A stretch of 40,717 bases of DNA from Actinomycetota bacterium (GTDB lineage: Bacteria > Actinomycetota > Actinomycetes > Streptosporangiales > Streptosporangiaceae). A program made the position numbers and the translations under genes. Under the pieces are notes generated by a model. The model saw nothing but the letters and a program-made list of their open reading frames with translations. It ran no database searches and was not told the origin of the DNA. Positions 7,164 to 16,771 of the stretch are shown one piece after another. Location of the stretch: positions 484 to 41,200 of the forward strand of contig PLRW01000056.1 in NCBI GenBank assembly GCA_003164955.1, read 5' to 3'. Each line of letters opens with the position of its first letter. Position 1 is the stretch's first letter.

Positions 7164-8702
7164 CTAATACGGCTTTACGAAGGGGAAGAGGATCGTTTCG
7201 CGGATGCTCACGCCGGTGAACATGATGAGGAGGCGGTCGATGCCTACCCCCACGCCGCCGGTCGGTGGCATGCCGTACTCGAGCGCCCGCAGGAAGTCCT
7301 CGTCCAGTTGCATGGCCTCCGGATCACCCCCGGCCGCGAGCAGCGACTGCTCGGTCAGCCGCTTCCGCTGCTCGACCGGGTCGACCAGTTCCGAATAGCC
7401 GGTACCCAGCTCGGCGCCGAATGCGACCAGGTCCCACCGCTCGGCCAGACGTGGATCCACGCGGTGCGCCCGGGTCAGCGGGGAGACCTCTACCGGGAAA
7501 TCCCGGTAGAACGTCGGCTCGACGGTCTGCTTCTCCACCAGCCGCTCATACATCTCCAGGACGACCTGGCCACGGTTCCAGTTCGGCTCGACCGGGATGC
7601 CCGCCCGGGCGCACAATTTGCGGAGCTTTTCCTCCTTCGTACCGGGGGTGATCTCCTCGCCCAGGGCGGCCGAGATGGCGGCATAGACCGGGACCGACTT
7701 CCATTCCCCGCCGATGTCGTATTCCGTGCCGTCCGCGCGCTGGATCACCGTGCTGCCCAGCGCGGTGCGCGCAGCGTCCTGGATCAGCTCCCGGGTGAGC
7801 GCGGCGACCGTGTTGTAGTCGCCGTAGGTCTCGTAAGCCTCCAGCATCGTGAACTCGGGATTGTGGGTACTGTCCACACCCTCGTTGCGGAACACCCGGC
7901 TGATCTCGTAGACCTTCTCGATGCCGCCCACGATGAGCCGCTTGAGGTAAAGCTCCAGCGCGATGCGCAGGTAGAGCTGGCTATCGTAGGCGTTGCCGTG
8001 AGTAATGAACGGGCGGGCGTTCGCGCCACCGTGGATGGCCTGCAGGACCGGCGTCTCCACCTCCAGGTAGCCGCGCTCGTGCATCTGCTCCCGGATCGAG
8101 CGGATGACATCGCTGCGCAGCCGGGCCATCCGGCGGGCTTCCGGGTTGACGATCAGGTCCACGTAGCGCTGGCGCACACGTGACTCGGTGTCGCTGAGTC
8201 CCTTGTGCTTGTCCGGCAGCGGCCGGAGGCTCTTCGCAGTGATCACGAACGACTCGGCGAGGACCGAGAGCTCGCCGCTGCGCGAGGTGATCACCTCACC
8301 CGATACCCCTACGTGGTCCCCCAGATCAACGTCCCGCTTCCAGGCCGCCAGCGCCTGCTCGCCGACCTTGGCCAGGGAGATCATCACCTGGATATCGCCG
8401 GTGCCGTCCCGGATGGTGGCAAAGCACAGCTTGCCGCCGATGCGCGACAGAATCACGCGGCCGGCGACGCCGGCCATGTCGCCGGTCGAGGTGTCGGGCG
8501 GCAGGCCCGCATACTCCGCCCGGACCTCCCCGACCGTGGCCGTGCGCGGGAAACCAACCGGGTAGGGATCGATACCGGCTTCGAGCAGCGCGTCGCGTTT
8601 GCCCATCCGGACGCGCATCTGCTCCGGAAGGTCGGCGCTGGTCCCGGGAACGGCCCCTGCCGTGATGTCGCGGCTGTCATCCGCCGGATGGTTGTCGGTC
8701 AC
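7164..8702 (-). CDS. lysS: Lysyl-tRNA synthetase, class II
   Basis: LysS charges tRNA-Lys with lysine using ATP. The 512-residue product has the class II layout: an N-terminal OB-fold anticodon-binding domain (about 65-175, [23 protein letters not shown]), then the catalytic core. Motif 2 is the [18 protein letters not shown] region, and motif 3 is [13 protein letters not shown] near the end. The C-terminus LFPFVKPY is standard. A GTG at 8702 was taken as the start; an in-frame GTG at 8738 is also possible, and neither has a strong ribosome-binding site. It is the last gene of the folate/pantothenate cluster, 77 bases after coaX. Its stop codon directly touches repeat block B. Confidence 0.95.
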   Translation of the reverse strand: MTDNHPADDSRDITAGAVPGTSADLPEQMRVRMGKRDALLEAGIDPYPVGFPRTATVGEVRAEYAGLPPDTSTGDMAGVAGRVILSRIGGKLCFATIRDGTGDIQVMISLAKVGEQALAAWKRDVDLGDHVGVSGEVITSRSGELSVLAESFVITAKSLRPLPDKHKGLSDTESRVRQRYVDLIVNPEARRMARLRSDVIRSIREQMHERGYLEVETPVLQAIHGGANARPFITHGNAYDSQLYLRIALELYLKRLIVGGIEKVYEISRVFRNEGVDSTHNPEFTMLEAYETYGDYNTVAALTRELIQDAARTALGSTVIQRADGTEYDIGGEWKSVPVYAAISAALGEEITPGTKEEKLRKLCARAGIPVEPNWNRGQVVLEMYERLVEKQTVEPTFYRDFPVEVSPLTRAHRVDPRLAERWDLVAFGAELGTGYSELVDPVEQRKRLTEQSLLAAGGDPEAMQLDEDFLRALEYGMPPTGGVGVGIDRLLIMFTGVSIRETILFPFVKPY

Positions 8703-8779
8703 CTGCCCGAGGCTACCGGTGCCGGTTGACGGCGGCACGCGGGTTTGCCGGCCGGCCCGGTTCAGTATTCCGCGCCGGT

Positions 8780-9610
8780 TCAGGACTCGGCGGCGGCGTT
8801 TCGCTCGAAGACGAGCCGGAGCCCGATCAGGGTCAGCCAGGGCTCATGTGCGTCGATGATGCTGACTTCGTTGATGACCAGAGGAGCGAGGCCGCCGGTC
8901 GCGATGATCGTGACCGAGTCCGGGTCAGTGGGAGCCAGTTCGCGCGCCATCCGCCGGGCGATCCCCTCGAGCTGCCCGGCGAACCCGTAGACGATGCCCG
9001 ATTGCAGGGCTTCGACGGTGTTCTTGCCGATCACCCGGGGCGGCCGGGTCAGCTCCACCTTCAGGAGCTGAGCGGCCCGGCGGGACAGCGCGTCGACGGA
9101 TATCTCGATGCCCGGGGCGAGCGCCCCGCCCACGAATTCCCCGCGCGCGCTGACCGCGTCGAAGTTGGTCGAGGTGCCGAAGTCCACCACGATCGCCGGG
9201 CCGCCGAACAAATGCACCGCGGCCAGCGCGTTCATGATGCGGTCGCTGCCAACCTCTTTGGGGTTGTCCATCCGGATCGGGATGCCGGTCTTCACACCCG
9301 GCTCAACGATGACGGCGGGCACGTCGCGGTAATAACGCTGGCACATCTCCCGCATCTCGTGCAGCACGGACGGCACCGTCGAGCAGAGGGCGATGCCGGC
9401 GATTCCGCCATCCGGCAGCCCGGCGGGCGTATCCCAGCGCGCCGGGTCCTTGAGGACAGCGCTCTGCGTGAGCAGGCCCCGCAGCACCACGGCGATCTCG
9501 TCCGCCGTCCGGTCGGGCACGGTGGCGATCCGCCAGTGCTCGATCACTTCCTCGCCGTCGAATATGCCGAGCACCGTGTTGGTGTTGCCCACATCGATCG
9601 CCAGCAGCAT
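8780..9610 (-). CDS. coaX: Type III pantothenate kinase
   Basis: CoaX phosphorylates pantothenate, the first committed step of coenzyme A synthesis. The 276-residue protein is full length. It shows the ASKHA phosphate-binding motif DVGNTNT (6-12), the second motif [11 protein letters not shown] and the [11 protein letters not shown] loop typical of type III kinases. These enzymes need a monovalent cation and resist feedback by CoA. An AAAGGG six bases before the ATG supports the start. The gene follows panC by 41 bases, so pantoate ligation and pantothenate phosphorylation are probably co-transcribed. In M. tuberculosis panD sits between these two genes; here it is absent. Confidence 0.96.
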   Translation of the reverse strand: MLLAIDVGNTNTVLGIFDGEEVIEHWRIATVPDRTADEIAVVLRGLLTQSAVLKDPARWDTPAGLPDGGIAGIALCSTVPSVLHEMREMCQRYYRDVPAVIVEPGVKTGIPIRMDNPKEVGSDRIMNALAAVHLFGGPAIVVDFGTSTNFDAVSARGEFVGGALAPGIEISVDALSRRAAQLLKVELTRPPRVIGKNTVEALQSGIVYGFAGQLEGIARRMARELAPTDPDSVTIIATGGLAPLVINEVSIIDAHEPWLTLIGLRLVFERNAAAES

Positions 9611-9651
9611 CGCGTCCCTTTCATCACTAAGGCCAAAACCCCGTGCCTGCG

Positions 9652-10620
9652 TCAGGTGAACTCGACCCGGACGTTGTCGATCAGGCGCGTACCGCCCACC
9701 CGCGCGGCGACGGTAAGGATCGCCGGGCCGGTGAAGCCGGGCCGCACCGGCTGAAATGTGCGCGGGTCCACCAGGGCCAGGTAGTCGACGGTCAGCGGCA
9801 CCCGCGGCGCGGGGCCGTCCGGAGGGCCACCGTTGCCGCTGACCGGGACCGCCACCCCGGCCGCCCCGTCCAGGCTCTTCCTGGCCGCCTCAGCGACCGC
9901 CCGGGGGCCGTTGGCGGCTTCCGCCTGGCCGGCCTGGAGCGCGGCGGGAAGCGCGAGCGCCACGCGGCGCTCGGCGGCCGACAGGTACCGGTTGCGGCTG
10001 GATGTGGCCAGCCCGTCGCCGTCGCGGAACGTCGGGGCCGGCTCGACCTGGATACCGAGGTTCAGGTCGGCGGACATCCGGCGCACCAGGGCCAGTTGCT
10101 GCGCGTCCTTCTCACCGAATACGGCGATGTCCGGCCGCACCAGCCCGAAGAGCTTGAGGACCACAGTCAGTACGCCGCCGAAGAAGCCGGGCCGGAACTC
10201 TCCCTCGAGCACCTGCCCCATGGGCCCGGGATCGACGGTCACGACGGGCTCGGCCGGGTACACGTCCGTGACGGCCGGAGCGAAGACGACGGCGACCCCT
10301 TCGGCCGCGCACAACGCCAGGTCGGCATCGAGGGAGCGAGGATAGCGGTCCAGGTCTTCACCCGGCCCGAATTGCCGCGGGTTGACGAAGATGGACACCA
10401 CCACGGCCCCGTCGGGGCCCGCCAGGCGGGCCGCGTGCCGGAGCAGGCTCCGGTGCCCGTCGTGCAGCGCTCCCATCGTGGGCACGAAGACGACCGGCGA
10501 TTCGAGCCGTCCGCGGGCGGCGGCCAGGTCGGCCAGGCTGGCCGCTAGGACCGTCCCGGCCGAGTCAGCAGGCTCAGCAGGCCGGGCGGTCTCCGCGGCG
10601 CGGGCGGGTGCGCCGGTCAC
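9652..10620 (-). CDS. panC: Pantoate--beta-alanine ligase (pantothenate synthetase)
   Basis: PanC joins pantoate and beta-alanine with ATP to give pantothenate. The 322-residue product carries the nucleotidyl-transferase signature MGALHDGH (about 49-56, HxGH type), FVNPRQF for pantoate binding, FGEKDAQQL, and the KMSKS-like [11 protein letters not shown]. About 35 residues precede the usual N-terminus, and an Ala/Pro-rich insert lies near residues 270-285 ([20 protein letters not shown]). It starts at GTG 10620, overlapping the stop of the DUF2520 gene by four bases, which indicates translational coupling. Confidence 0.95.
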   Translation of the reverse strand: MTGAPARAAETARPAEPADSAGTVLAASLADLAAARGRLESPVVFVPTMGALHDGHRSLLRHAARLAGPDGAVVVSIFVNPRQFGPGEDLDRYPRSLDADLALCAAEGVAVVFAPAVTDVYPAEPVVTVDPGPMGQVLEGEFRPGFFGGVLTVVLKLFGLVRPDIAVFGEKDAQQLALVRRMSADLNLGIQVEPAPTFRDGDGLATSSRNRYLSAAERRVALALPAALQAGQAEAANGPRAVAEAARKSLDGAAGVAVPVSGNGGPPDGPAPRVPLTVDYLALVDPRTFQPVRPGFTGPAILTVAARVGGTRLIDNVRVEFT

Positions 10621-11573
10621 AGCGCGGCCCCGGAGAGCACGTCGAGCAGCCGCTCCGCGTCGGGCGCGGTGAGCAGCCCCGCGGCCAGCGCGCGGTCCGC
10701 GGTGAGGCGGGCCAGCGCAATGTAGACGGCCAGCGCCTCAGGGGCCGCGTCGCGCAGCGCCTCGAGGTGCCGGGCGACGGTACCGGCGTCACCGCGGGCG
10801 ACCGGCCCGGTCAGGCCCGCGTCACCCAGCCGCAGCGCGTTATCCAGCGCGGCCGACAGCAGCGGGCCGAGCATCCGGGCCGGATCGGCCGCCCCGGCCG
10901 CCTGCAGCAGGTCACAGGACTCGGTCACGAGGGCGACGAGGTGGTTGGCCGCGCTGGCGAGCGCCGCGTGGTAGAGGCCCCGGTTTTCCTCGGTGATGAA
11001 GACCGGCTCGCCACCCATCTCGATCACGAGAGCCTCCGCCACGGGTCTGAGCTGGTCCGGGGCGGTGATGCCGAAGCTGATCCCGCGCATCCGCTGAAGG
11101 TCATCGCTTCGTCCGGTGAACGTCATCACCGGATGCAAGGCGAGCGGGAGCGCCCCCAGCCGGGTAACCGGCTCGAGCACTCCGGTACCGTACCGGCCGC
11201 TCGTGTGCGCGAGCAGGCGTCCCGTCACCGTGGCGCGGGTAGCCGCGAGGCCGGAGATGAGGCCGGGCAGGGCGTCGTCGGGCATGGTCAGCAGGACGAG
11301 GTCGGCGGAGGCGATCACGTCGGCGGGCTCGGCGATCCGGGCGCCGGCAAAATGATGGCGGGCGCGGCGGACGGACGCGTCCGACACCGCGGCCACGGCG
11401 GTCACCTCGTGGCCAGCCCGGGTGAGCGCGACGCCGAGCGCGACGCCCACGCGGCCGGGCCCGATGATGCCAACCCGGAGCCTGGCCGGGTGCTCGTCTG
11501 CCCCGTTGGCCCCCTTGGGCCCATCGGGCCCATCGGGCCCGTGCACGTCGTGCGCGCCTGATTCAGAATTCAT
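10617..11573 (-). CDS. Rossmann-fold / DUF2520 protein, dehydrogenase-like
   Basis: The product has an N-terminal NAD(P)-binding Rossmann domain ([23 protein letters not shown]) and a C-terminal all-helical DUF2520 domain, like M. tuberculosis Rv3603c, which also precedes panC. The fold resembles ketopantoate reductase and 6-phosphogluconate dehydrogenase. The place next to panC suggests, but does not prove, a role in pantoate supply. ATG 11573 gives 318 residues with GAGG 11 bases upstream; an earlier GTG (11651) or ATG (11645) is in frame but has no ribosome-binding site. The first 30 residues include a collagen-like [10 protein letters not shown] run before the Rossmann fold begins. The stop overlaps the panC start. 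Confidence 0.85.
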   Translation of the reverse strand: MNSESGAHDVHGPDGPDGPKGANGADEHPARLRVGIIGPGRVGVALGVALTRAGHEVTAVAAVSDASVRRARHHFAGARIAEPADVIASADLVLLTMPDDALPGLISGLAATRATVTGRLLAHTSGRYGTGVLEPVTRLGALPLALHPVMTFTGRSDDLQRMRGISFGITAPDQLRPVAEALVIEMGGEPVFITEENRGLYHAALASAANHLVALVTESCDLLQAAGAADPARMLGPLLSAALDNALRLGDAGLTGPVARGDAGTVARHLEALRDAAPEALAVYIALARLTADRALAAGLLTAPDAERLLDVLSGAAL

Positions 11574-11723
11574 CTCGTTCCAGTCCTCAGTGGGTACCGG
11601 ACGGGCCGATGCCCCTAACGGAGCCCCAGCATCCCGTCCGAGCATAGCCACCCCGGTGGAGGGCGGGCCCAGCCGAGTGGCCCAGTCGGCGAGGGTGACC
11701 CCGCCACCCGGTCCGGGCCGCCC

Positions 11724-12209
11724 TCAATGAAAGCGATCCGCGGGCCTTGGCGGCGGGACGTGCCGGCCGGGACCCGGATCGTCCGGCACACGGCAGCAAT
11801 GCTCCAGGTACAACGCCGCGAGGGCGAGGAGCACCGACGTGCCCAGCGTGATACCGGCGGCGATGACGTCCCGGCGTGGCACGGCATCCGGTAGCGAGGC
11901 GGCCGCCGCCACCGCGAATCCGGCCGCGGCTCCCCCGATCCCGGCCGCGGTCAGCGAGGAGGCTTTCGCCAGCGCCACCATCCGCGCGACGTATAGCGGC
12001 AACGGCGGCTTGGTCCCGGGACGGCCAAGGATTCGCGCGCGGAGCCCGCGGCCGGTCCAGGCCTCCGCCCCGGCCGCGATCACCAGAGCAGGCACCATCG
12101 TCCACGGCAACGGCGGCAGGCTGTTGTAGATGAGCCGGGTCACCAGCCAGGTCGCCACCGCGAACGCTACGGCCACCAGGAGCAGGGTCCGTGTCCGGGT
12201 CGGTGTCAT
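11724..12209 (-). CDS. DUF3180 integral membrane protein
   Basis: The 161-residue protein has four predicted membrane segments: about 8-26, 36-50, 85-107 and 115-135. The cytoplasmic-looking loop between the second and third contains the family pattern GRGLRARILGRPGTKPPLPLYVARMVALAKASSL. It corresponds to M. tuberculosis Rv3605c, which holds the same position next to folK. Its function is unknown. The constant association with folate and pantothenate genes suggests a linked envelope or transport role, but nothing in the sequence shows a catalytic or transport motif. It lies 39 bases after the folB-folK fusion, within the same minus-strand run. Confidence 0.85.
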   Translation of the reverse strand: MTPTRTRTLLLVAVAFAVATWLVTRLIYNSLPPLPWTMVPALVIAAGAEAWTGRGLRARILGRPGTKPPLPLYVARMVALAKASSLTAAGIGGAAAGFAVAAAASLPDAVPRRDVIAAGITLGTSVLLALAALYLEHCCRVPDDPGPGRHVPPPRPADRFH

Positions 12210-12248
12210 GCGGTCTCCGCCATGGTCAGTCTGGCCACGTGAACAAGG

Positions 12249-13112
12249 CTATGCGGGCCGCCGCAGCACCATGTCATCACGTCGCTGGACACCACCGCAG
12301 GGCAGGGCCGCCAGCAGTGCCGCGACGCGGCCCTGTCCGGGGAGGATGGCACCGGGATCGGCGTCATGCCAGGGGGCCAGGACGAAGGCCCGTTCCTGTG
12401 CGCGGGGGTGAGGCAGCGTCAGCACCGGATCGCGGCTCACCTCCTCGCCGTAGGCGATGATGTCCACGTCCAGGGTCCGTGGCCCCCAGCGCTCCGCTCT
12501 GATCCGCTGCGCCGCCGCTTCGATCGCGTGCGCGCGCCCCAGCAGGTCAGTGGCCGGCCGGGATGTCTCGGCCACGACGACCGCGTTCAGGTAGTCGGGC
12601 TGTTCGGGGCCGCCGACCGGGGCGGTCTCGTATACCGGTGAGACGGCGGTGATGGCCAGGCCCGGCGTCGCCGCGAGCGCGTCCACGGCCCCCTGCAGCT
12701 CCCGCAGCCGGTCTCCGAGATTGCTGCCCAGGGCGATGACCACGCGGACCGGGCGCTCCCGGCAGATGGTGACCAGCACATCGGCGAACGGGAGCGTGAT
12801 CGGCGCGTTCGGTTTGTGCACGGTGATCTCGGCCTGGCGGACGGCCGGCTCGGCGAGGCACGCCTGGGCCAGCCGTTCCGCCAGGGTCTCGATCAGGTTG
12901 ACCGGCTCCCCGGCCACAATCGCGGCGAGCCGCTCGCTCAGCCCGCCGTAGTCGACGGTGAGCGAGAGATCATCGGACGCGGCCGCCGGACGGGTGTCAA
13001 CCGCCAGTACGGCGTCGATCAGAAATTCCTGGCCGTCCCGGCGCTCGGCGTCCAGGACCCCGTGGCGTCCCCGCACCCGGAGGCCGCGTACCTCGATCCG
13101 GTCGGTTTTCAT
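12249..13112 (-). CDS. folBK: Bifunctional dihydroneopterin aldolase / HPPK (FolB-FolK fusion)
   Basis: Residues 1-118 are FolB, which cleaves dihydroneopterin: IEVRGLRVRGRHGVLDAER, then a catalytic region with VNLIETLAERLA. Residues about 122-287 are FolK, which pyrophosphorylates the product: VVIALGSNLGDR, then ETAPVGGPEQPDYLN, RWGPRTLDVDIIAYG and LPHPRAQERAFVL. In M. tuberculosis these are two separate adjacent genes (Rv3607c, Rv3606c), so here two consecutive pathway steps are fused. The ATG at 13112 overlaps the folP stop in an ATGA arrangement, which fixes the start and implies coupling. A longer upstream reading frame lies inside folP and is not needed. Confidence 0.95.
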   Translation of the reverse strand: MKTDRIEVRGLRVRGRHGVLDAERRDGQEFLIDAVLAVDTRPAAASDDLSLTVDYGGLSERLAAIVAGEPVNLIETLAERLAQACLAEPAVRQAEITVHKPNAPITLPFADVLVTICRERPVRVVIALGSNLGDRLRELQGAVDALAATPGLAITAVSPVYETAPVGGPEQPDYLNAVVVAETSRPATDLLGRAHAIEAAAQRIRAERWGPRTLDVDIIAYGEEVSRDPVLTLPHPRAQERAFVLAPWHDADPGAILPGQGRVAALLAALPCGGVQRRDDMVLRRPA

Positions 13113-14035
13113 GGGCGCTCCCCCCGCGCGGCGCGCCAGGCCGCGGCGACCCGCACGGCGTCGGCGTTGGCCGGAACCTTGTGCACCCGCACGCACCACG
13201 CGCCTGCCGCGGCGGCCAGCGCGGTCGTGGCCACCGTGGCGTCGTCGCTGTCAGAAAATGATCTTGGTGTACCGTCGGCCGCGGCCAGCAGCCGCCCCAG
13301 GAAGCGCTTGCGGGAGGCGCCGACCAGCACCGGGAACCGGCACGGCGGCCCGGCCGCGCCCATGGCCGGTCCCGCGCCAGCGCCCAGACAGGCAATGTCC
13401 GGGAGGGCAGCCAGGACGCGCCAGTTGTGCTCGCTGAGCTTGCTGAACCCCAGGCCCGGGTCGAGGACGATCATCGACGGGTCGACGCCCTCCGCTACTA
13501 CCGCGTCGACGCGCCGCCGGAGTTCGTCGCGGACCTCCTGGACCACATCGCTGTACACAGCCCGCGAGTTCATATCGTGGCTGTGACCGCGCCAGTGCAT
13601 CACTACGTAGGGCACCGACGCCTTGGCGACCAGGCGCGGCATGTGCGGGTCGGCGAGGCCGCCGCTCACGTCGTTGACCAGGCGTGCCCCGGCCTCCAGG
13701 GCCAGTTCGGCCACGCGCGCCCGCATCGTGTCCACGCTGACCGGGACGCCGGACCGGGCCAGTTCGGCGATGACCGGCTGGACCCGGCGGATCTCCTCGT
13801 CGGCGGAGATGCGCTGCGCGCCCGGCCTGGTCGATTCCCCGCCGACGTCCACGATGTCCGCGCCCTGGGCGGCGAGGTCCAGCCCATGCGCCACCGCGGC
13901 ACCGGGGCCGAGCCAGGCGCCACCGTCCGAAAAGGAGTCGGGGGTCACGTTAACGACACCCATCACCAGGCAGCGATCCTGGCTGGGCAGTCCGGGCACC
14001 GGGGACTGGTGACCCGACAGGGGACTGCTCGCCAT
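13109..14035 (-). CDS. folP: Dihydropteroate synthase
   Basis: FolP condenses 6-hydroxymethyl-dihydropterin pyrophosphate with p-aminobenzoate and is the sulfonamide target. The 308-residue TIM-barrel protein shows MGVVNVTPDSFSDGG (25-39), DVGGESTRPGA, PVSVDTMRARVA, NDVSGG, the DPGLGFSK phosphate loop, and LVGASRKRFLG. All catalytic loops look intact. A short insert of Gly/Ala/Pro (GAGAGPAMGAAGPP) precedes the last of these. It is the first gene of the tightly packed folP-folBK pair. The ribosome-binding site before the ATG is weak, and the upstream MprF-like gene ends 35 bases away on the same strand, so co-transcription with it is possible. Confidence 0.96.
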   Translation of the reverse strand: MASSPLSGHQSPVPGLPSQDRCLVMGVVNVTPDSFSDGGAWLGPGAAVAHGLDLAAQGADIVDVGGESTRPGAQRISADEEIRRVQPVIAELARSGVPVSVDTMRARVAELALEAGARLVNDVSGGLADPHMPRLVAKASVPYVVMHWRGHSHDMNSRAVYSDVVQEVRDELRRRVDAVVAEGVDPSMIVLDPGLGFSKLSEHNWRVLAALPDIACLGAGAGPAMGAAGPPCRFPVLVGASRKRFLGRLLAAADGTPRSFSDSDDATVATTALAAAAGAWCVRVHKVPANADAVRVAAAWRAARGERP

Positions 14036-14070
14036 GAGGCCCAGCCTATGAGGTCCCTCGCGGCCGGGGC

Positions 14071-15891
14071 TCAGTTCCGCCGCAGCGCCCGCCGGAACCG
14101 CCGGCGCAGCCGTCCCAGCCCCAGCTGGCGGGCGAGCCGCCGCGGGTCCAGCGTGGGCCAGACGAGGAATGCCTCGGCCTCGAGCGCGGCGAGCGCGATC
14201 CTCGGTGCGTCCTTGGCGGTCGGGAAAACAAAGAACCGCGGCTGCCAGACCGGCGAGAACTTCGCATTGAATTTATAGAGTGATTCGATCTGGAACCACT
14301 TGGACAGGAAAAGCAGAATAGAGCGCCAGGCCCGCAGCACCGGCCCGGCACCGATTCGCTCACCGCGTTCGAGCGCGGCCCGGAATACGGCGAAGTTAAG
14401 CGATATGCGCTTAATGCCCAGACCGGGGGCCGCCTTGATCGCTTCCACAATGAGGAAGTCGTTCAGGCCCGGCTGGGAGCCCCGGTCCCGCCGCATGAGA
14501 TCAAGAGACAGGCCGTCGCTGCCCCAGGGAACGAAGTGCAGCACGGCACGCAGCGTCCCCTCGCACGTCGCCGTGGCAATCACGCACTGCTCGTCGCCGG
14601 CCGCACCGACGCGGCCCAGCGCCATGGAGAAGCCCCGCTCGGTATGGCTGCCCCGCCACGAGTCCGCCACCCGGAGGATGGCGCTGATCTCTTCACGCGG
14701 GACGTCACCGACCCGGCGGACCTCGGCGGTGTAACCGTTGCGCGTCACTCGCGACACCATCTGGCGGACGTTGCGCATGGGCCGTCCGGAGAGGCTGAAA
14801 TCCGCCACGTTGACGATGCCCTCATCGCCCAGTTCCAGGGCGGTCAGATCCCCTTCCCGGCACCAGACCTCCGCGCCCAGCTCGCTGCAGCCCATGACGG
14901 CGGGCGCCCAGGCGTGGCGTGCCGCCTCGTCGAGGAAGGCCTGGATCGCCCCCGGCCACGCCTCCGGGTCACCAATCGGATCGCCGCCGGCCAGCATCAC
15001 CCCGGACACGACGCGATAGCAGACGCAGGCTTTGCCGGTCGGGGACCAGATGACGCTCTTGTCGTCACGGAGCGCGAAATACCCCAGCGAGTCACGATCC
15101 CCGTGCTTATCGAGAAGCTCCCGGATCCGCTCCGTGTCTGCCGGGGTGAGCCGGCTCTTCGGCTCGGCGGGGCGCAGGAACAGGTAGGCCGTGACGATCA
15201 GGGTGAAAAGGCCGAGCGCGCTCGTCAGCAGGTGGAAGCCGTCGCTGCGCCCGTCGGAGAAGAAGACGACGGGACCGGATATCCCGACGATCTCGGAGAG
15301 GACATCCGTCAGCCGCGTGGCCAGCGAATAACTGCCGTCCAGCGCGTTCACCGACAGGTAGCCGAGCCCGATCGCGATGTCCGCCACCACGAGCCCGAGA
15401 AAAACCCACAGCGCCCGCCAGCGGGTCCGCCGGTCCCCGATCGCATAGAAGTCGTTACGGAAGAACAGCAGCGTGCCGAGCAGGATGGCGGCGACGACCG
15501 TGGTGGGAACGTGGGTCGCGCGGCCGTGCATGAGGTGGATCGCGATGTCCAGCACCAGCAGGGCGGTGACCGCCTGCCACGCCCGGCGCTTTCTCCGGCG
15601 CAGCCCGTGCGACAGCATCAGCAGCAGCAGGCCCACGATGACGTCGGCGCTGCGAGCCGCGTTGGTCAGCGTCCCGGGAACGTAGGTGTTGATCCGGTGC
15701 AGCCGGGCGTGGAAGCTGGGCGTGAAGATGGCGAGAACGTCGGACAGGCCAATCAGGAAGCTGAGCAGGCTGGCGATCAGTGGGATCCACCGCCGCTGGC
15801 CCCGCTGGCCGTCCAGCCAGGGATGCTCAGAATTCTCTTCGCCGTCGGCGGCCGCCCGCCCAGCCGGATCAGTGGTCTCGGTTTTACTCAT
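14071..15891 (-). CDS. Membrane protein with DUF2156 lysyltransferase-type domain (MprF-like)
   Basis: The 606-residue protein has about six to seven membrane helices in residues 35-250. A soluble C-terminal DUF2156 domain follows (about 265-590): twin GNAT-like halves with GYFALRDDKSVIWSP, VSGVMLAGGDPIGDP, RNGYTAEVRR and LNFAVFR. This layout is that of MprF/LysX-type enzymes, which move lysine or alanine from tRNA to phosphatidylglycerol and so protect against cationic peptides. It lacks the LysX-type lysyl-tRNA synthetase domain, so it would depend on LysS or another aminoacyl-tRNA. The ATG at 15891 follows GGGAAAACC. It sits between folE and folP, where M. tuberculosis has no such gene. 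The transferred amino acid cannot be read from sequence. Confidence 0.85.
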   Translation of the reverse strand: MSKTETTDPAGRAAADGEENSEHPWLDGQRGQRRWIPLIASLLSFLIGLSDVLAIFTPSFHARLHRINTYVPGTLTNAARSADVIVGLLLLMLSHGLRRRKRRAWQAVTALLVLDIAIHLMHGRATHVPTTVVAAILLGTLLFFRNDFYAIGDRRTRWRALWVFLGLVVADIAIGLGYLSVNALDGSYSLATRLTDVLSEIVGISGPVVFFSDGRSDGFHLLTSALGLFTLIVTAYLFLRPAEPKSRLTPADTERIRELLDKHGDRDSLGYFALRDDKSVIWSPTGKACVCYRVVSGVMLAGGDPIGDPEAWPGAIQAFLDEAARHAWAPAVMGCSELGAEVWCREGDLTALELGDEGIVNVADFSLSGRPMRNVRQMVSRVTRNGYTAEVRRVGDVPREEISAILRVADSWRGSHTERGFSMALGRVGAAGDEQCVIATATCEGTLRAVLHFVPWGSDGLSLDLMRRDRGSQPGLNDFLIVEAIKAAPGLGIKRISLNFAVFRAALERGERIGAGPVLRAWRSILLFLSKWFQIESLYKFNAKFSPVWQPRFFVFPTAKDAPRIALAALEAEAFLVWPTLDPRRLARQLGLGRLRRRFRRALRRN

Positions 15892-16129
15892 ATCAAGGTT
15901 TTCCCAGGCCCCGGGTAACAGAAAATTTAAGGGTAGCTAGGAACGACCGGCAGCGCTTACCAGCCAGCGATAATAAATATGTCTTTGCCGAATGGAATGC
16001 TGCGCCTATGCCTGGCCGCGCCCACACCTGCCCCATGTCGTCGCCCCCACGCTACGGTACCTCTAGATACGTACCCACGGATGAAGCAGTTCAACGGCTA
16101 GCGGCAAAAGGGTGGCGAGAGGCGACCGG
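15892..16129. other. Intergenic region upstream of the MprF-like gene
   Basis: Within this gap 15910-15990 is notably AT-rich (AGAAAATTTAAGGG, GATAATAAATATG) against a GC-rich background. It probably holds the promoter of the MprF-like gene and, by extension, folP and the genes after it. No single -35/-10 pair is convincing enough to mark. Confidence 0.4.
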
Positions 16130-16771
16130 TCAGCGCGCGCCGTGCACAAGGCTCATGGCCTCCGCCCTCGTCCGGGCGCTGTCACGGAAGACCCCGCGGA
16201 CGGCCGAGGTGACGGTCCTGGCGCCCGGCTTCCGCACGCCCCGCATCGACATGCACAGATGCTCCGCCTCGATCACCACGATCACGCCCCGTGGCTCCAG
16301 GTTGGCCACCAGCGCGTCCGCGATCTGGCTGGTCATCCGTTCCTGCACCTGCGGCCGCCGGGAGTAGGTGTCGACCAGTCGGGCCAGCTTGGACAGGCCG
16401 GTGATCTGGCCCTTGTCGTTCGGGATGTAGCCGATGTGGGCCACGCCGAAGAACGGGACGAGGTGGTGCTCGCACGTCGAGTACAGCTCGATGTCCCGGA
16501 CGAGGACCATCTCGTCGTGGTCGGCGTCGAAGACCTTGTTCAGCACGTCCTCCGGCCGCTGGCGGAGCCCGGCGAACTGCTCCGCGTACGCTCGGGCGAC
16601 CCGGGCGGGCGTTTCGATCAGCCCATCGCGTTCCGGATCTTCCCCGATGGCCAGGAGGATCTCGCGGATAGCACGCTCGATCCGTGGCTGGTCGACCTCG
16701 GGCGGGGGCTCGTCACCCGCGGCCGGGTGCCCCGTGGGGACAGGGCTCCGGCCGTCGACTGCCCGGCTCAT
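16130..16771 (-). CDS. folE: GTP cyclohydrolase I
   Basis: FolE converts GTP to dihydroneopterin triphosphate, the entry to folate synthesis. The 213-residue protein has the family signature with zinc ligands in [11 protein letters not shown] (Cys and His) and HLCMSMRGV (second Cys). [21 protein letters not shown] and the [12 protein letters not shown] helix are also intact. The ATG at 16771 overlaps the ftsH stop in an ATGA arrangement, so the two are probably translated in sequence, as in other actinomycetes. About 30 extra residues at the N-terminus are polar and look disordered. Confidence 0.97.
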   Translation of the reverse strand: MSRAVDGRSPVPTGHPAAGDEPPPEVDQPRIERAIREILLAIGEDPERDGLIETPARVARAYAEQFAGLRQRPEDVLNKVFDADHDEMVLVRDIELYSTCEHHLVPFFGVAHIGYIPNDKGQITGLSKLARLVDTYSRRPQVQERMTSQIADALVANLEPRGVIVVIEAEHLCMSMRGVRKPGARTVTSAVRGVFRDSARTRAEAMSLVHGAR

